This document shows, piece after piece, positions 21,841 to 33,384 of a stretch of 64,000 nucleotides of DNA; position 1 is the stretch's first letter, and each line of letters begins with the position of its first letter. Location of the stretch: positions 51,142,807 to 51,206,806 of the forward strand of contig OY821521.1 in NCBI GenBank assembly GCA_963682025.1, read 5' to 3'. This stretch comes from Cordilura impudica. Its lineage: Eukaryota; Arthropoda; Insecta; Diptera; Scathophagidae. The notes beneath the pieces are model-generated. The model was not told the DNA's origin and did not search any database. It saw only the letters and a list, made by a program, of their open reading frames with translations. Made by a program: the position numbers and the translations under genes.

Positions 21841-22446
21841 ATTTTCCAGCATATTTTCATCAATTATCGTCCCAAATCCGCTACTTACACTGCCTAGCAT
21901 AACATTTTTAGGCCGTTAGCCTTGACATTTCTTTGAGAAATTCCTTGATCCGTGTAAGAGGGAATTCTTCAAATTCAAATTTTATACAACCATATGTTAT
22001 TCCGTATAAATATATTAATTTAAACTGAAATAACTTGGTCTGTCAATTTGGCGGGTTTTGGAAAAAATAGGTATACTACATACGTATATTTGAACCTAGG
22101 TTATCAAACGGAAATTAGAATATACTTTTAAATCAACAATACTGTGAAACATTTTCGGGATATTTGGAGTTCTCAGACCAAACTATTTTATGACATTTTT
22201 TTCCTTATCTTGATGTTTGTTTGCTTAACATTGAAATATTCAATTTAAAGCGAAAAATGGAAGTGTGCAGCTTGAAAGTGGCTTTACTGCATAAGAATAA
22301 TGAGAAACCTTCAGTTCCAATCACATATAGTTCAGAATCGAAAGAAATAGAAGAGAAACTAGGAAATACATTACGTTACTTTTTCAGTCATTTATGGCGA
22401 GAAATTAAGAATTATTAACGATTTATTGGCGAAAATTTATTAACAC
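21841..22446 (+). other. Intron 6: unassigned stretch
   Basis: No repeat terminus recognised. The short + frame at 22221-22418 has no known motif. Confidence 0.4.
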
Positions 22447-22520
22447 CAAGTAAGAGTGTTAAATTTGTCTATACCGAATCTTTGATTACCTCCATCTGGG
22501 TTTTACGTTTACATTAACAT
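22447..22520 (-). mobile_element. Fam-B fragment (hairpin end only)
   Basis: CAAGTAAGAGTGTTAAATTT and ACCGAATCTTTGATTACCTCC match the hairpin end of Fam-B, with a decayed hairpin. It stops at the mariner at 22530. Confidence 0.6.
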
Positions 22521-22529
22521 CTCAACTTA

Positions 22530-23401
22530 CGTGGGTGGATCAATAAGTCCGTGACTTTTAGAACGAAACACAGTTTTTTTGCAAAAAAAAAAAAATTATA
22601 TTTCAACATAATCTCCTTTTAGCTCAATACACTTAGTCCAACGTTTCTCAAATTTTTGTATCCCTTCCAAAAAAATAGGATTTTTCGAGGTCCAAAAAAT
22701 AGGCATTTTTGATCAATAATTTTATCCACCGAGCCATTTCTTTAGGTTTAGAAATAGGAAATAATCACTGGGGGCTAAATCTGGAGAATATGGTGGATGA
22801 GGTACCAATTCGCAGCCCAATTCATGGAATTTTGAAGTTGACGTTTACGGTCAATTGAGAGCAAACACGGCACCCATCTTGAAGACAGCTTTCTTAACCC
22901 CAACTGATTATTTAAAATCTAAACCACACTGCCATATGAAATGCTTATGGCATCAACAATCTCACAATCTCTTCGATCGGCCAACAATATATCGTGGATT
23001 TTTCGACATTTTCAGGTGTATTGACCTCACTTTGCCGTCCAGGACGTTCAGCGTCATTTGTATTTGTGCGACCACAACGAAAGTCAGTAAACAACTTTGT
23101 TCATTGAAATCGATGGTACAGACTGCCCATAGTATTTATCAAGCTTTTCCTTAGTTTGATTGACGGTTTTATTTCGCAAAAAAATAATGTTTAAGGAGCG
23201 CTCGAAATTCACTTTTTTCCATATTAAAAAAAATACACGAGGTTGTATGTTTTGAACAGTTATTAAACGCAAAGTAAATGACGAAACTTGCTCAAAATTT
23301 TACAGTAGCTATTAACAGGTGGTACTTGATGGGAGCAGTGTTGCATTTCATATAACTACGAGGGAAGTTCGAAACGTCACGGACTTATTGATCAGCCCTC
23401 G
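22530..23401 (-). mobile_element. Mariner, internally deleted
   Basis: The left end is CGTGGGTGGATCAATAAGTC; the right end is the inverse of CGAGGGCTGATCAATAAGTC. TA flanks both. The minus strand starts with a mariner N-terminus (V-N-F-E-R-S-L-N-I-I-F-L-R-N-K-T-V, then K-L-D-K-Y-Y-G-Q-S-V-P-S-I) and later shows K-N-P-R-Y-I-V-G-R. At 872 bp it is about 400 bp short of a normal mariner, and the catalytic region is lost. Confidence 0.8.
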
Positions 23402-23445
23402 TATTTAACTATTTGTAATAAACGTAAACAAAATATTTGAAAAAA

Positions 23446-23628
23446 GCGCCCCGGTAGGTGAGTAGGTAGCGTGCGGGGGTCGTGGGTTCGATTCCCACCA
23501 GAGGCTTTGGTCTGTCGCCGCGAAAACCAGCCAAATAGTTTTTGTCACCCGGCTTATCGCTGGACCCAAATTAGAATACAAATGTACTTTGCATTGTAAT
23601 TAATATAAATAAATAAAAAAAAAATAAG
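23446..23628 (+). mobile_element. tRNA-headed SINE, copy 1, with target duplication
   Basis: The head has an A box (TAGGTGAGTAGG) and a perfect B box (GGTTCGATTCC), as in RNA polymerase III tRNA promoters. A body of about 90 bp and a tail of ATAAATAAATAAAAAAAAAA follow. A direct repeat of 14-15 bp (AAATATTTGAAAAA) flanks it at 23431-23445 and 23629-23643, as expected for LINE-driven insertion. Compared with copy 2 the anticodon-arm region carries a deletion. Confidence 0.85.
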
Positions 23629-23769
23629 AAATATTTGAAAAAGTAAACAATTTGATAAACTTAATACTAAATTATTACAACAAATACATATCGACATATC
23701 TTGGCACAATGATGCCCGATTTACCCCATTTTAAATAGCAGCCTGCTCTAAATAATGGAAAAAAAATAT

Positions 23770-23990
23770 TGCCTTAACTTTACCCAGGTAAATGATGTAT
23801 TTTGTTAATGAGCGTGATTTGAACAGACAGTCGGACAGTCAGACAGTCAGACATCGATATATTGACTCGAGTTGTTTTAAGAATTAAGAATATATATACT
23901 TTATGGGGTGGAAAATACATTTTTCGATGTGTTATAAAGGGAATGACAAACTGAAATACATATACACTTTTCACAGAGGTGTGGAGGGTA
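23770..23990 (-). mobile_element. Fam-B fragment (diverged body)
   Basis: GTGATTTGAACAGACAGTCGGACAGTCAGACAGTC, TATGGGGTGGAAAATACATTT, GGGAATGACAAACTG and AGAGGTGTGGAGGGTATAA match the Fam-B body and 5' end in inverted orientation. Confidence 0.65.
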
Positions 23991-25080
23991 TAAAATGAGG
24001 GAAAAACTGAAATTTTTAAAGATTTTATTCAATAGAATTAGTCCAAATTGATTTTTTACATGAATATATTCATACAAATTATTTACTGAAACCTTAGCTG
24101 AAGAATGAAATGAGAAATCTTTAATGGTTCTTGAGTTACAGCTGAAAAACTAAATCAATAAAAAGGTCATCAAAAGTTTAGTCTGAGAACACCAAACCCT
24201 TTGGAGGTTTTACTATACTGGCCTAGTACTTTTAGCCTGACTTGGAATTTCTCAACGAACCCCTCCCCCCCCCCCCGCCCCATCACCCCTACAACTAAAA
24301 AGATTATTTTTTTTAATTTTCTGTATGTGAACGTATGAAATTTGTAATCCGTCTTAAACAAATTATGTTTAAAAAGGTCTTATAGTTTCATTAAAAAAAA
24401 AACGAAAAGATCGAATAAAATAATGTAAAAAAAAAGTAAGGTTAACTTTATATTTTGTGCTTTTACATTTCGTTTATACCTTAAATTATTTCATATAAAA
24501 TGTAAACATTTTTTTAAAACGAGCACATTACACTCAATGCGTTACAAACAATCTGATAAACATGATAAACCTTTTATCATCATAAAGGTTAAGAAACGAT
24601 CAGATTTAAAAAAGAAAAAAAAAACAAATGAGAGTAATTAAGAGCTGCAGTTAAGAATAACAAGTTTTGAAACAATTGTTAAACATTCATAGTTATAAGA
24701 TTTCTATCATGGATCTCATTCTTTCAGTGTCTTATCAAATAACAAGCTTTATCAAAGGGAAAAAATATTTATAATATATTTTGTGAAATTTCCGCAAGAA
24801 AAAAAAAAACACGCGAATCTTAAAAGCAAATTATGTTTTCAAGTGGAAGTTTACTAAACGTTGTAAAAATTTGAAGAAATTAAACAAAAACATATGAACA
24901 GAAATTTAGAAAAATAATTTAAAAATATATTGACACGCATTTGTTTAAAGCCAGAGTTTTTGTGATTTATAAACAAAATGATTAACGATTCATTTTCATT
25001 TTCTTGTAATATTATTTGTTTCAATAAATTTCAAGATCAAATAAATTTTCTGTTTTTTTTTTTTTTGTTATAATTTGCAG
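23991..25080 (+). other. Intron 6, 3' portion; contains a 12-base C run
   Basis: AT-rich, with no coding relic. At 24260-24290 there is an abrupt C-rich block (12 consecutive C, then CCCC groups). The intron ends with a 16-T tract and TTGCAG at 25080. Confidence 0.5.
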
Positions 25081-25208
25081 CTGACGACGATTCTGATAAT
25101 TGTCCACAAGACTTAGAAGGTGGTGGTTCGGATCTAGAATACGGTTTATCTGATTTGAATGGTTTAAATCTTAACTCATACAGTAGTGGCATGCAGTCTC
25201 AAATACAG
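25081..25208 (+). CDS. Gdap2: GDAP2-like protein, coding exon 7 (acidic linker)
   Basis: It reads A-D-D-D-S-D-N-C-P-Q-D-L-E-G-G-G-S-D-L-E-Y-G-L-S-D-L, then Ser/Asn-rich to Q-S-Q-I-Q, about residues 281-323. The vertebrate protein has an acidic linker at the same place. Phase 1 in and phase 0 out fit exons 6 and 8 exactly. The acceptor is TTTGCAG; the donor GTAATT is moderate. Confidence 0.85.
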
Positions 25209-25324
25209 GTAATTTATAACTATATTAAGTACGGTTAAGAATCTAGGCAATAATATATTGTTGTTGTTTTTATCGTTATCTGTAAGATGAACGAAAAAAA
25301 TAATATTTTTATATTGAAACCTTA

Positions 25325-26053
25325 CGGGGGTTGTTCGATATGTCCGTGATAGATTAATAGGTTTGAATAATTTTCAAAATCTGGCATCCCTTAGAAGCCT
25401 ACATTCCGATCTGGCAATTATTTTTGTATTACCAGGTGAATTTTGCAAAAATGGAGAAATTTGAATTTCATGCGCTTATAATAGTGAACTTTTTCAAATC
25501 TAAAAATCATTTGCCAAACTCAAGAAAGGCTCAAAATATGCTGAACGGCTAAGACGTCCAGTTGAGGTGATTTTAGAAGAAATGGTCAACGGATTACAAG
25601 GCCTGGTTATTGAAGGTCAGCATTTGAGGATCGTCAAATTGCTTATATAATGAACATCTCCATTGATCGAGTACGCAATATTTTAAGTGAATATTTTTTT
25701 CAGCAAAATGGATGCCAAGTTTGCTTATCCATTGCAATGGTAAAATTTATGGAATTTCAGTGTGAATCACTCCACCATTTACCATTTTCTCTTGTTATGC
25801 CTCTCTTCTATTTCAAAATATGAAAAAATTGCTAGGTGGATAAAGATTTGGTTCAAATAATGAAGTTATCCCAGATATAGATGTATTTTATGGAACTTGA
25901 AACATCATACTATTAGCAAGGGATAATGAGACTTGAACATCACTGGAAAAAGTGCATCAATCTTAAAGCAGACTAAGTTGAAAGGTTAGCAGCAATTTTT
26001 ACCACAAAATAACATTTTCACATATTTATCTTGGACTTATGGAACAACCTTCG
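25325..26053 (+). mobile_element. Mariner, short decayed copy
   Basis: The inverted ends CGGGGGTTGTTCGATATGTC and CGAAGGTTGTTCCATAAGTC are each next to TA. The + strand begins M-E-K-F-E-F-H-A-L-I-I-V-N-F-F-K-S, mariner N-terminal in character, and later has A-K-W-M-P. The rest is unreadable. Confidence 0.75.
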
Positions 26054-26689
26054 TATATCAATTATCATGGTGGTTAATAGTTGGGTATTCTCTCGATTAA
26101 TCTTCGTTCCATTAATCGACTTATTTCTTACTTAAAACTACTCGAGTTTTTTTGAATAACAAATACTTCGCAAATCTTATGCCTGGTTTTCACTACGTCA
26201 TATAAATTGACAACAAACAATTGCAGCAATTGACATCTCGTAATTTTCTACTCACTACGATTGCATTTGATATTATAAACTAACAAAAAATCCGGCTGTC
26301 AAACAAAAACAAATTACCAACATGTTGGCAATTTCATTTTAGATGTCAAATGTTGCCAGGGGTTTCAACTGACAAGACATTACTACCCGTTTTCATACAA
26401 CTGACTATAATTGACAACAATTGATTGACATTGAAAATGGCATAGTGAAAACCTGACATTAAATCGATTAAAATATATTTATAAATTTTTTATATAGATA
26501 TTAAAAATCTGTAAATATCCTTTATAATTTAATTTATGTAAAAAGCCGAATTACAAATTTTACATTATGAACACTGATTAACCCTTTCTCACCCTGGTAA
26601 TTTAGTGTTAACATCTTTAAATATTTTTTTGTTATTAAATTTAAATATAAAATTTTAAGGAATATTTTAATATAATAATTATAGAAGTC

Positions 26690-28960
26690 TATAATATTAG
26701 TCTATAATTAATTTATTATATTTTTAAATTTTTTATTAACTAATTTTAAAAAACCTACAAGAAATGTATAGTTTTTCATAAACTATACCCTAAAAGTTTT
26801 TTAATTAATTTATTGAATAATATTTAATTTATTCGAATAACTTACGTTATTTGAATGTTAAAATTATTTGATTACTTTTGATACTTTAAATCTCTAATCG
26901 AATAAGCTGAAGTCCATTACTCTTTTCATTAATTGATTTAATAGATTATATTTCAACTAGCAGATTCCTGCCCTCGAAATTCTAGTGCAAATTCTAGGAA
27001 ATTTTATTTTTCCATTATATAAAGATCCTAAAAGTATGCTAATCAATTATAGCCAATTCACAGATCAACACAAAAAACAAACTCATTTTTATTACAAACA
27101 CATTAACAAATTTAATAAACACACACATAGCATAGCACACATATAATTTTATGTATGTGTTAGTAGCAACTTTAAATGCAATTTACTCAAAATAAAGGAA
27201 AAAATTTAAAAATCTGTAAATCTGCAAAACGGCTAAAAGGAAATACCTTTCAAATAATATACGTTTGTTAAAAATCGGGATAAAACGGTAGAAAAACGTC
27301 GGTCACAAGAAATCGCCTAGCCTATTAATATTATAGATTTATTCGAATATATGTTAAAATTATTCTGTTATTTTATAAATTTTAATTCTGAATAATAATT
27401 TTAATTTATTCGAATAACTAATGTTAGTTAAAATTATTGAATTTATATTAAAATTTTAATTCTGTATAAAATATATATTCGAATAATGAACTTTAATTAT
27501 ATGTTAAAATTATTGGCTGTATTTTATTTTAATTCTGAATAATAATTTTAAATTTAATCGAATAATTAATGATACTTAAATGTTGAAATTATTATATTAA
27601 TATTTTAATTTTCATTCTCTAATCGAGGAAGCATAAATCTCTTACAAATTTGTTTTAATTAATTGATTTACTCTTATTATCTTTAGTTTATTCGAATAAT
27701 TTATGATATTTTAATGCTAAATTTTATTTGATTAATTTTTAAATTTTAATTTTGTAAAAAAAATTTAAAATTTATTCAAATAATTGAGGTGTTACTTAAA
27801 TGTTAAAATTATTTCCTTAATTTAAAAATTTTGATTTTGAATAATAATTTTCAATTTTATTCGAATAATTAGTGCTTAATTTTTTCGATAAATTTAATTT
27901 TGTATAATAATTTCTAATTTATTCAAATAATTAATGTTATGTTAAAATTATTCGACTAATTTCTAAATTTTAATTCTCTAATCCCGAAGGCTTAACGCTA
28001 TTATTCTTATTTTTTAATTATTTGATTTACTCTAATAATTTTAAATTTATTCGAATAATTAATGTTATTTAAAAGTTTAAATTATACCAACAATTTTTAA
28101 ATTTTAATTCTATTTAAAAATTATAAATTTATTCGAATAGCTAATATTATTTAAATGATAAAAAATTATCTGATTAATTTTTGAATTGTAATTATGCCAA
28201 TTAATTTTTAATATATTCGAATAATTAATGTTATTACTTTTTAAATTTTAGTTCCCTAACTTAAAATCCATCACTCGTTTTCTCCAGTTAATTGATTTTT
28301 TCGAATATGCTTTAATTTATTCGAATAATTAATGTTAAAATTATTCGATTAATTTTTAGATTTTAATTCTGTATAATAATGTTTAGTTCTGTATAATTTT
28401 TAGATACATTTTTAAATATTATTTCTGTATAATTATTTTTAATTTCGTAAAATTTTTAGATAAATTTTTAAATATTAATTGTGTATAATAATTTTTATTC
28501 GAATAACTAATGTTAAATAAAAGTTTAAAATATTCGATTCATTTCAAAATGTTAGTTCTGAACAAAGTTTTTAAATTTATTTTTTATTATAACTAATGTT
28601 ATTTAAATGCTGAACTATTTTTTTTAATTTTAATTCTCCAATCGAGATAGCTTAAACCCATACCAGCACTTTAAAAAAAATTATTTACTGGAATAGTTGT
28701 CAATATGTTCCAATAATTAAGGATATTTATATGTTAGAATAAATTCAATTAATTCTTAAATTTTATGTTTAATAATTTTAAAATTTTAGTTCTCTAATCG
28801 AGAAAGCTTAAGTCCATTATTCGTATATTTGAATTATTTGATTTATTCCAATATTTTTTAATTTATTCGAATAATTTATGTCATAAAAATGTCAAAATTC
28901 TTTGAAAATCCAATTCTGTAATAGAGAACCTTAAATCTGTTACTTGGACTATTCGTTTTA
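26690..28960. repeat. AT-rich degenerate tandem repeat (TTATTCGAATAA units)
   Basis: Many diverged units of roughly 90-100 bp share AATTTATTCGAATAAYTAATGTTA, AAATGTTAAAATTATT and TTTTAAATTTTAATTCTGTATAATAAT. Some units contain TCTCTAATCGAGAAAGCTTAA instead. The palindrome TTCGAA recurs in most units. A Helitron copy (26957-27337) is inserted. Part of the array is duplicated at 33385-33711 and 34477-34650. Confidence 0.75.
26957..27337 (-). mobile_element. Hel-D copy 4: non-autonomous Helitron
   Basis: Inverted copy, from A/CTAGCAGATTCCTGCCCTCGAAATTCTAG to CGCCTAGCCTATTAATATTATAGA/T. Hairpin and CTRR end are present. The duplicated locus at about 33640 lacks it and runs through TTTTAATTAATTCGAATAG. 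Confidence 0.9.
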
Positions 28961-28994
28961 ATCGAACAAATTTCAAAATATTCTTAAGATATAA

Positions 28995-29345
28995 ATTTTT
29001 TTTCAAAATCACTTCCTGAGACGATTAAACGATGTTCATCTATATATTTGCGTATCCAGGTAAACACTGTACCCAAACTACAGGTTGCAAATGTTTGTCT
29101 AAGCGTAAGTTTTTGAAAAAGCTACTGAAGATCATTTTCAGTAATAGTCCCATACAATATTGAGTTAAACTTAAAATAACCAAGGCCACAGATAGTCATA
29201 CCTATCTCAGATTTCGGTTTAAACAAAAAAAAAATCACTGTAGGACCATTTTTTGTCAAAAAGCTTTCTCCTGATATTTCCTTAAATTAGTCTAAAGACA
29301 TATATAGAATTGATTTATATATGTTATTAAAAAAAATACATGGAA
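28995..29345 (+). mobile_element. Fam-A, strongly diverged copy
   Basis: AAAATCACTTCCTGAGACGATTAAACGATG, AAACTACAGGTTGCAAATGT and AATAGTCCCATACAATATTG follow Fam-A order with many changes. Confidence 0.55.
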
Positions 29346-29639
29346 ATCTCCTCAATAAATATGCTCATGATCGTATAATTTTTGAAGTTACTCATCTTTC
29401 GAATAATCCGTTACAAACATTTAAATGTTAAAAAACAACATATACATGATAGTTTGACCCTCACCCAGTATGGTTTCAATGAAAACATTTTCGGACCTAA
29501 TAACCTTTCAAAAAACTCACGGTTTTTTGGTATCATATACTCTGGCGGCCAACACCGACTGTCACCCTTTTAGCTTTGTAAAACGCAAATTCTCAATTTT
29601 TTTCACATCACTATCAACAATTTTCAAACAAATTTTTTC

Positions 29640-29704
29640 CGTCCGTCTGTTTGTGTGTTCATGTAAACCTTGTAATCAAGCCACAGGTCGCAAATATATG
29701 AATA
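29640..29704 (+). mobile_element. Fam-A fragment cut by a Helitron
   Basis: CCGTCCGTCTGTTTGTGTGT, CATGTAAACCTTGTAATCAA and GTCGCAAATATATGAATA stop at the Helitron 3' end at 29705. Confidence 0.7.
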
Positions 29705-30475
29705 CTAGCTGTTTTTATCCGGTCTTGCCCGAAATCCAAAGGCCTTTGACTTGAAAAATGGTTTACCTTGCCTACCATTACAACTTTATGTATGGATTAT
29801 TTTGAATGTATGATGTTTAGAAGTTACGAATTTTAGTTATTCTAGAGCTTTGGGCTCCCAACTCTGGAGCAGGCGACATATAATTGTCTATGAGAAAAAC
29901 AGAGAGACTCTAAGTTGATACCTGCTACCGTAAGAGATTGTCCTCTTATGTACGTTATGTTAGGAAAAACTTTTTGTACCATCTCTTGCAATGAAGGAAC
30001 CAAGTTACAAAAGTTTTCTGGTAGGGATATTAGTGTCGTTTCAGGAGTTTCACATTCCCTGGAGTCAGCTTATCTTATCCGTTGGGCCTCAAGTCGTTGT
30101 TGATTCGTTTCAGGAGCTTCAGATTCCCTGGACTCAGCTTGTCTTATCCGTTGGGCTTCAAGATGATGTTGATTCGTTTCAGGAGTTTCATATTCCCTGG
30201 ACTCAGCTTGTCTTATCCGTTGGGCCTCAAGACGATGCAGAGTCGTTTCACATTCCCTCGACTCAGCTTGTCTTAGCCGCTGGGTTCCTAGACGGTCTTG
30301 AGTAGATTCACGCATTTACGCTCTTCCTAACAAAGCTTGTTTTGATCTTTTGGCTTCAAGATGTTGTTGGGTTTGCTCAGGTGTTTCAGCATTTCTGGAC
30401 TCAGATTGTCAAACTCGTTGAGACTCGCTACGAATTTGGTTCTGATCAGGGTCTCTAGAGTTCTGTTTAGCCTAA
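29705..30475 (-). mobile_element. Helicase-bearing Helitron relic, internally deleted
   Basis: On the minus strand it ends CGGGCAAGACCGGATAAAAACAGCTAG/T: a short hairpin, then the CTAG 3' end, inserted between A and T. Just inside, 29950-29815 reads N-L-E-S-L-C-F-S-H-R-Q-L-Y-V-A-C-S-R-V-G-S-P, the last conserved helicase motif of Helitron/Pif1-type Rep-helicases. Further in, 30470-30034 encodes a tandem repeat of about 23 residues, (A-E-S-R-E-x-E-x-P-E-T-N-Q-x-R-L-E-A-Q-R-I-R-Q)n, like the charged N-terminal repeats of insect Helitron helicases. Everything between (Rep motifs and most of the helicase) is deleted. Confidence 0.8.
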
Positions 30476-30481
30476 GCCTTT

Positions 30482-31248
30482 TTATACCCTATACCACTAT
30501 GTGGTTTGGGTATAATGACTTTGTGCTGCTGCTTGTAACAACCAAAAATATTTGACCTACACCCATCTTTAATTATACCGATCGAATCAGAAACACTATC
30601 TGATTCGATTTAACGATGTCCGTCCGCCCGTCCGTCTGTGTGTCCATGTAAAGCTTGTAATCAAACTGCAGGTCGCAAATATGAATATATTTTGATGAAA
30701 TTTGGTATATAAGCTTTTGTCGTCCGTAGGATGAAATTGGTGAGAATCGGTCCATGTTCAGACCTAGCCCCCATACAAACTACCCATATGAAATCGACAT
30801 AAATTGCCATAAGATTCAAATTGTCATATAGATCTTACTCAAATTGAGTTTGTATGCGTTCATTACATCCATTAATGAGTAGTCCAAAAATGATACCTTT
30901 GACCCCATATAGAGCTACTTCCCGATCTTCACTTAAATCAATTAAAAAACAAAAATATTGCACTGATTCTTCTCAAATTTTGTTTGTATATATTTTTGCA
31001 AAATACAAGAGACTTTACCAAACATGATCAGGATCGGTCCGTTTTTGGACCTAGTCCCTATATAGATATAGCATCCGATATGAACTTTTTCATATCTGCA
31101 GCCAAAAAAATTAATAAAAATCCCACTCAAATTTGGTTTTTGCTTATTTTCTATGTCCAGTTAGTTGGGCCTAAGAGATAGGGTTTCTAAACGCATGGTA
31201 TAGGGTATCGTATAGTCGGTCTAGACCGACTATAAATTTTTTACTTGT
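30482..31248 (+). mobile_element. Fam-A copy 5 (full length)
   Basis: It runs from TTTATACCCTATACCACTATGTGG to the perfect palindrome ATAGTCGGTCTAGACCGACTAT (31212-31233), then AATTTTTTACTTG. Subterminal inverted repeats TACCCTATACCA / TGGTATAGGGTA are both intact. This is the best-preserved copy of the family. Confidence 0.88.
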
Positions 31249-31419
31249 TGCATTTGAGGTTGTACGGCCTATATAACTATGCTTTTTATAAGGCATGGTT
31301 CAACTAAAATAATTAAATTTATCAAAAATGTTTCGTGGATGTATGCTTTCATGAGCAAGTCACAATTGCAAATAGTTCATTTTCCACCTTAATCACTCAT
31401 TTATATAGTGAAAAAGACG

Positions 31420-31660
31420 AAATGGGAATATAGGTTGCTTTCCAAAAGGCGAGATGGAAATAAATGTAATATTTTGTGTTACAATGTAGTTAAAAAGGCG
31501 AGATGGAAATATTTGTATGAATTAACCTCATCGGAGTAATCCTACAGCGGTAGTCAACCTGTATCTGTTCACCCATGAAATAAATCTACACTAATTTTGG
31601 GGTATTACAACTCATATAGTAAAAAAGGCAGGACGGGAATATTTGTAATAGGTTGATTTA
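31420..31660 (+). repeat. Short direct repeats with GGCGAGATGGAAATA
   Basis: AAAAGGCGAGATGGAAATAAATGTAAT, AAAAGGCGAGATGGAAATATTTGTAT and AAAAGGCAGGACGGGAATATTTGTAAT occur at roughly 60-120 bp spacing. Confidence 0.6.
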
Positions 31661-31729
31661 TAATATTTATTTCATAATGGTGTAAACTCAAGAGTAGTAA
31701 GTAAAGAGATTTTTACATAAAGTTTTAGT

Positions 31730-32155
31730 GAAGTCAATTGAAAAATTGAAATATGTATAACAAACATTAAAAAAAGTGGGCGTGGCCGATAAAAATATAT
31801 GACGACCTTGCCTGGGATATGAGAATAATGTGCAATAAAATCGAGCGAAACCCGTTAAAAAATTAAAAAAAGCGGGTGCAAAAGTAGGCGTGACCAGTAA
31901 AGAGTACAGAGTACAGAGTACAGAGATCGTGTGTATCAATTTTCAGAGAAACGGGTTGAAAAATAAAAATTTATATAGCGAACAAATATACCAAAAAACA
32001 AACAGAAAAAGTGGGCGAAAAAGTAGGCATGGCCGGAAGAAGCATATGGTGGCCTTCCCTGGAGTACAAGTATCTGGTGTACCAAATTTCAGAGAAATGC
32101 GTTGAAAAATAAAAATTTGTATAGCGTACAAATATACCAAAAAACAGAAAATAAG
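31730..32155 (+). repeat. Tandem repeat, 3-4 units of about 110-150 bp, with GTGGGCGTGGC motif
   Basis: Each unit carries TTGAAAAATAAAAATTTRTATAGCG, an AAAAAGTGGGCG block and a TTTCAGAGAAAYGSGTTG end. GAGTACA is repeated four times in the second unit. The array directly abuts the truncated LINE at 32157. Confidence 0.65.
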
Positions 32156-32156
32156 C

Positions 32157-33362
32157 GAAAGTAAAGTGGTTGCTCTGGATATTTCCAAGGCATTCGATCG
32201 TGTCGCACGGTGCATTGATATCAAAGCTTATTGCATTTGGGGTCGGTAATGACTTCTCTCGATTTATATCGAGTTTTCTCAGAGACCGAACAATACGTGT
32301 TGTTATTAATGGGGTCTCATCTAATGAATTTCAGCTTAATTCAGGGGTACCCCAAGGTTCCGTTCTTTCTCCTTCTCTTTTCCTCATCTTTCTGAACGAC
32401 CTTCTTGGTTAAACCTTTAATTATTTCTACTCTTTCGCAGATGACAGCAGCATTTGTCATTAATTTTCCCTTAATTGTAGGCCAATAGGAGGTTGGGGGC
32501 AAAAGGCAGACAATGAATGACACACTCAATCAAGACCTGTTAACAATCTCCGAGTGGGGTAAAGCGAATAGGGTTGATTTTAATGCGTTGAAGACTCAAT
32601 GTTGTATGTTGATCCATAGAGCCATGGAATCAACAATGTCATCTGTATATATGGGTTGTAAAGGTATTGAGGAATCGGATACTCTTGATGTTCTAGGCAT
32701 GAGAATTCAATGTGATGTTCGTTCGAACGAGCATGTTTTTCAAGTGTCGAAAGAAGCATTCAAGCGTCTTGGTTTTCTAGAACGGTGCAAAAATTACTTC
32801 ACTCCCTCTGATCTTCTTAAATTCTATATCGCTTACATCCGACCGAAAATGGGATACAACTTCCATATATGGACAGGAGCTTCAAAGTCTATTTTGGAGC
32901 TACTGGACCGTGTGCAAAGGAGGGCTTTAATGCTCATCAATGACAGTAGGGTATCCAACTCTATTGACTCATTGGAGCATCGTCGGAATGTGGGTTGTGT
33001 ATCACTGTTCTATAGATACTACCATGGGAATGTTCTTCTGAAACTAGCGAACTTATTCCAAGTGCCCGAGTTTCGGTTCGCTCTACCCGCTTCTCTAGTA
33101 GATCACATCCGTTTGTAGTTTATTGTCCAGTTGACCGCACAACGCATTACAGAGAGAATTCGTTTATCAGTCGAACTAGCCGTATGTGGAATAAACTCCC
33201 CGCTGAAATCTTTCCTGACAGTTATAATCTAATAAAATTTAAGTCAAATATCCACAAACACTACTCCCTCTTTCCTCCTTCCCATAACCTATTTTCCTGA
33301 GATCAACACAATGCACTGCATCTGTAGGGGGCATCCACTGAGTGTTGGTTAATAAATAAAAA
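32157..33362 (+). pseudogene. 5'-truncated non-LTR retrotransposon (Jockey-like RT), with 3' tail
   Basis: The + strand opens at reverse-transcriptase motif A (V-V-A-L-D-I-S-K-A-F-D-R-V), followed by N-S-G-V-P-Q-G-S-V-L-S-P, S-F-A-D-D-S-S (catalytic box as FADD) and the long 32513-33118 frame with W-G-K-A-N-R-V-D-F-N-A-L-K-T and Y-I-A-Y-I-R-P-K-M. Frames break near 32205, near 32410-32515 and at the C-terminus. The 3' end is GTTGGTTAATAAATAAAAAAAA. I call it Jockey-like from the RT/thumb pattern; the clade is not settled by eye. Confidence 0.85.
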
Positions 33363-33384
33363 AAAATACGATATTAAAAAATTT

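Noticed and set aside
23446..23520. Possible tRNA gene
   Set aside because: The acceptor stem does not pair, the anticodon arm is deleted, and a SINE body, A tail and target duplication follow.
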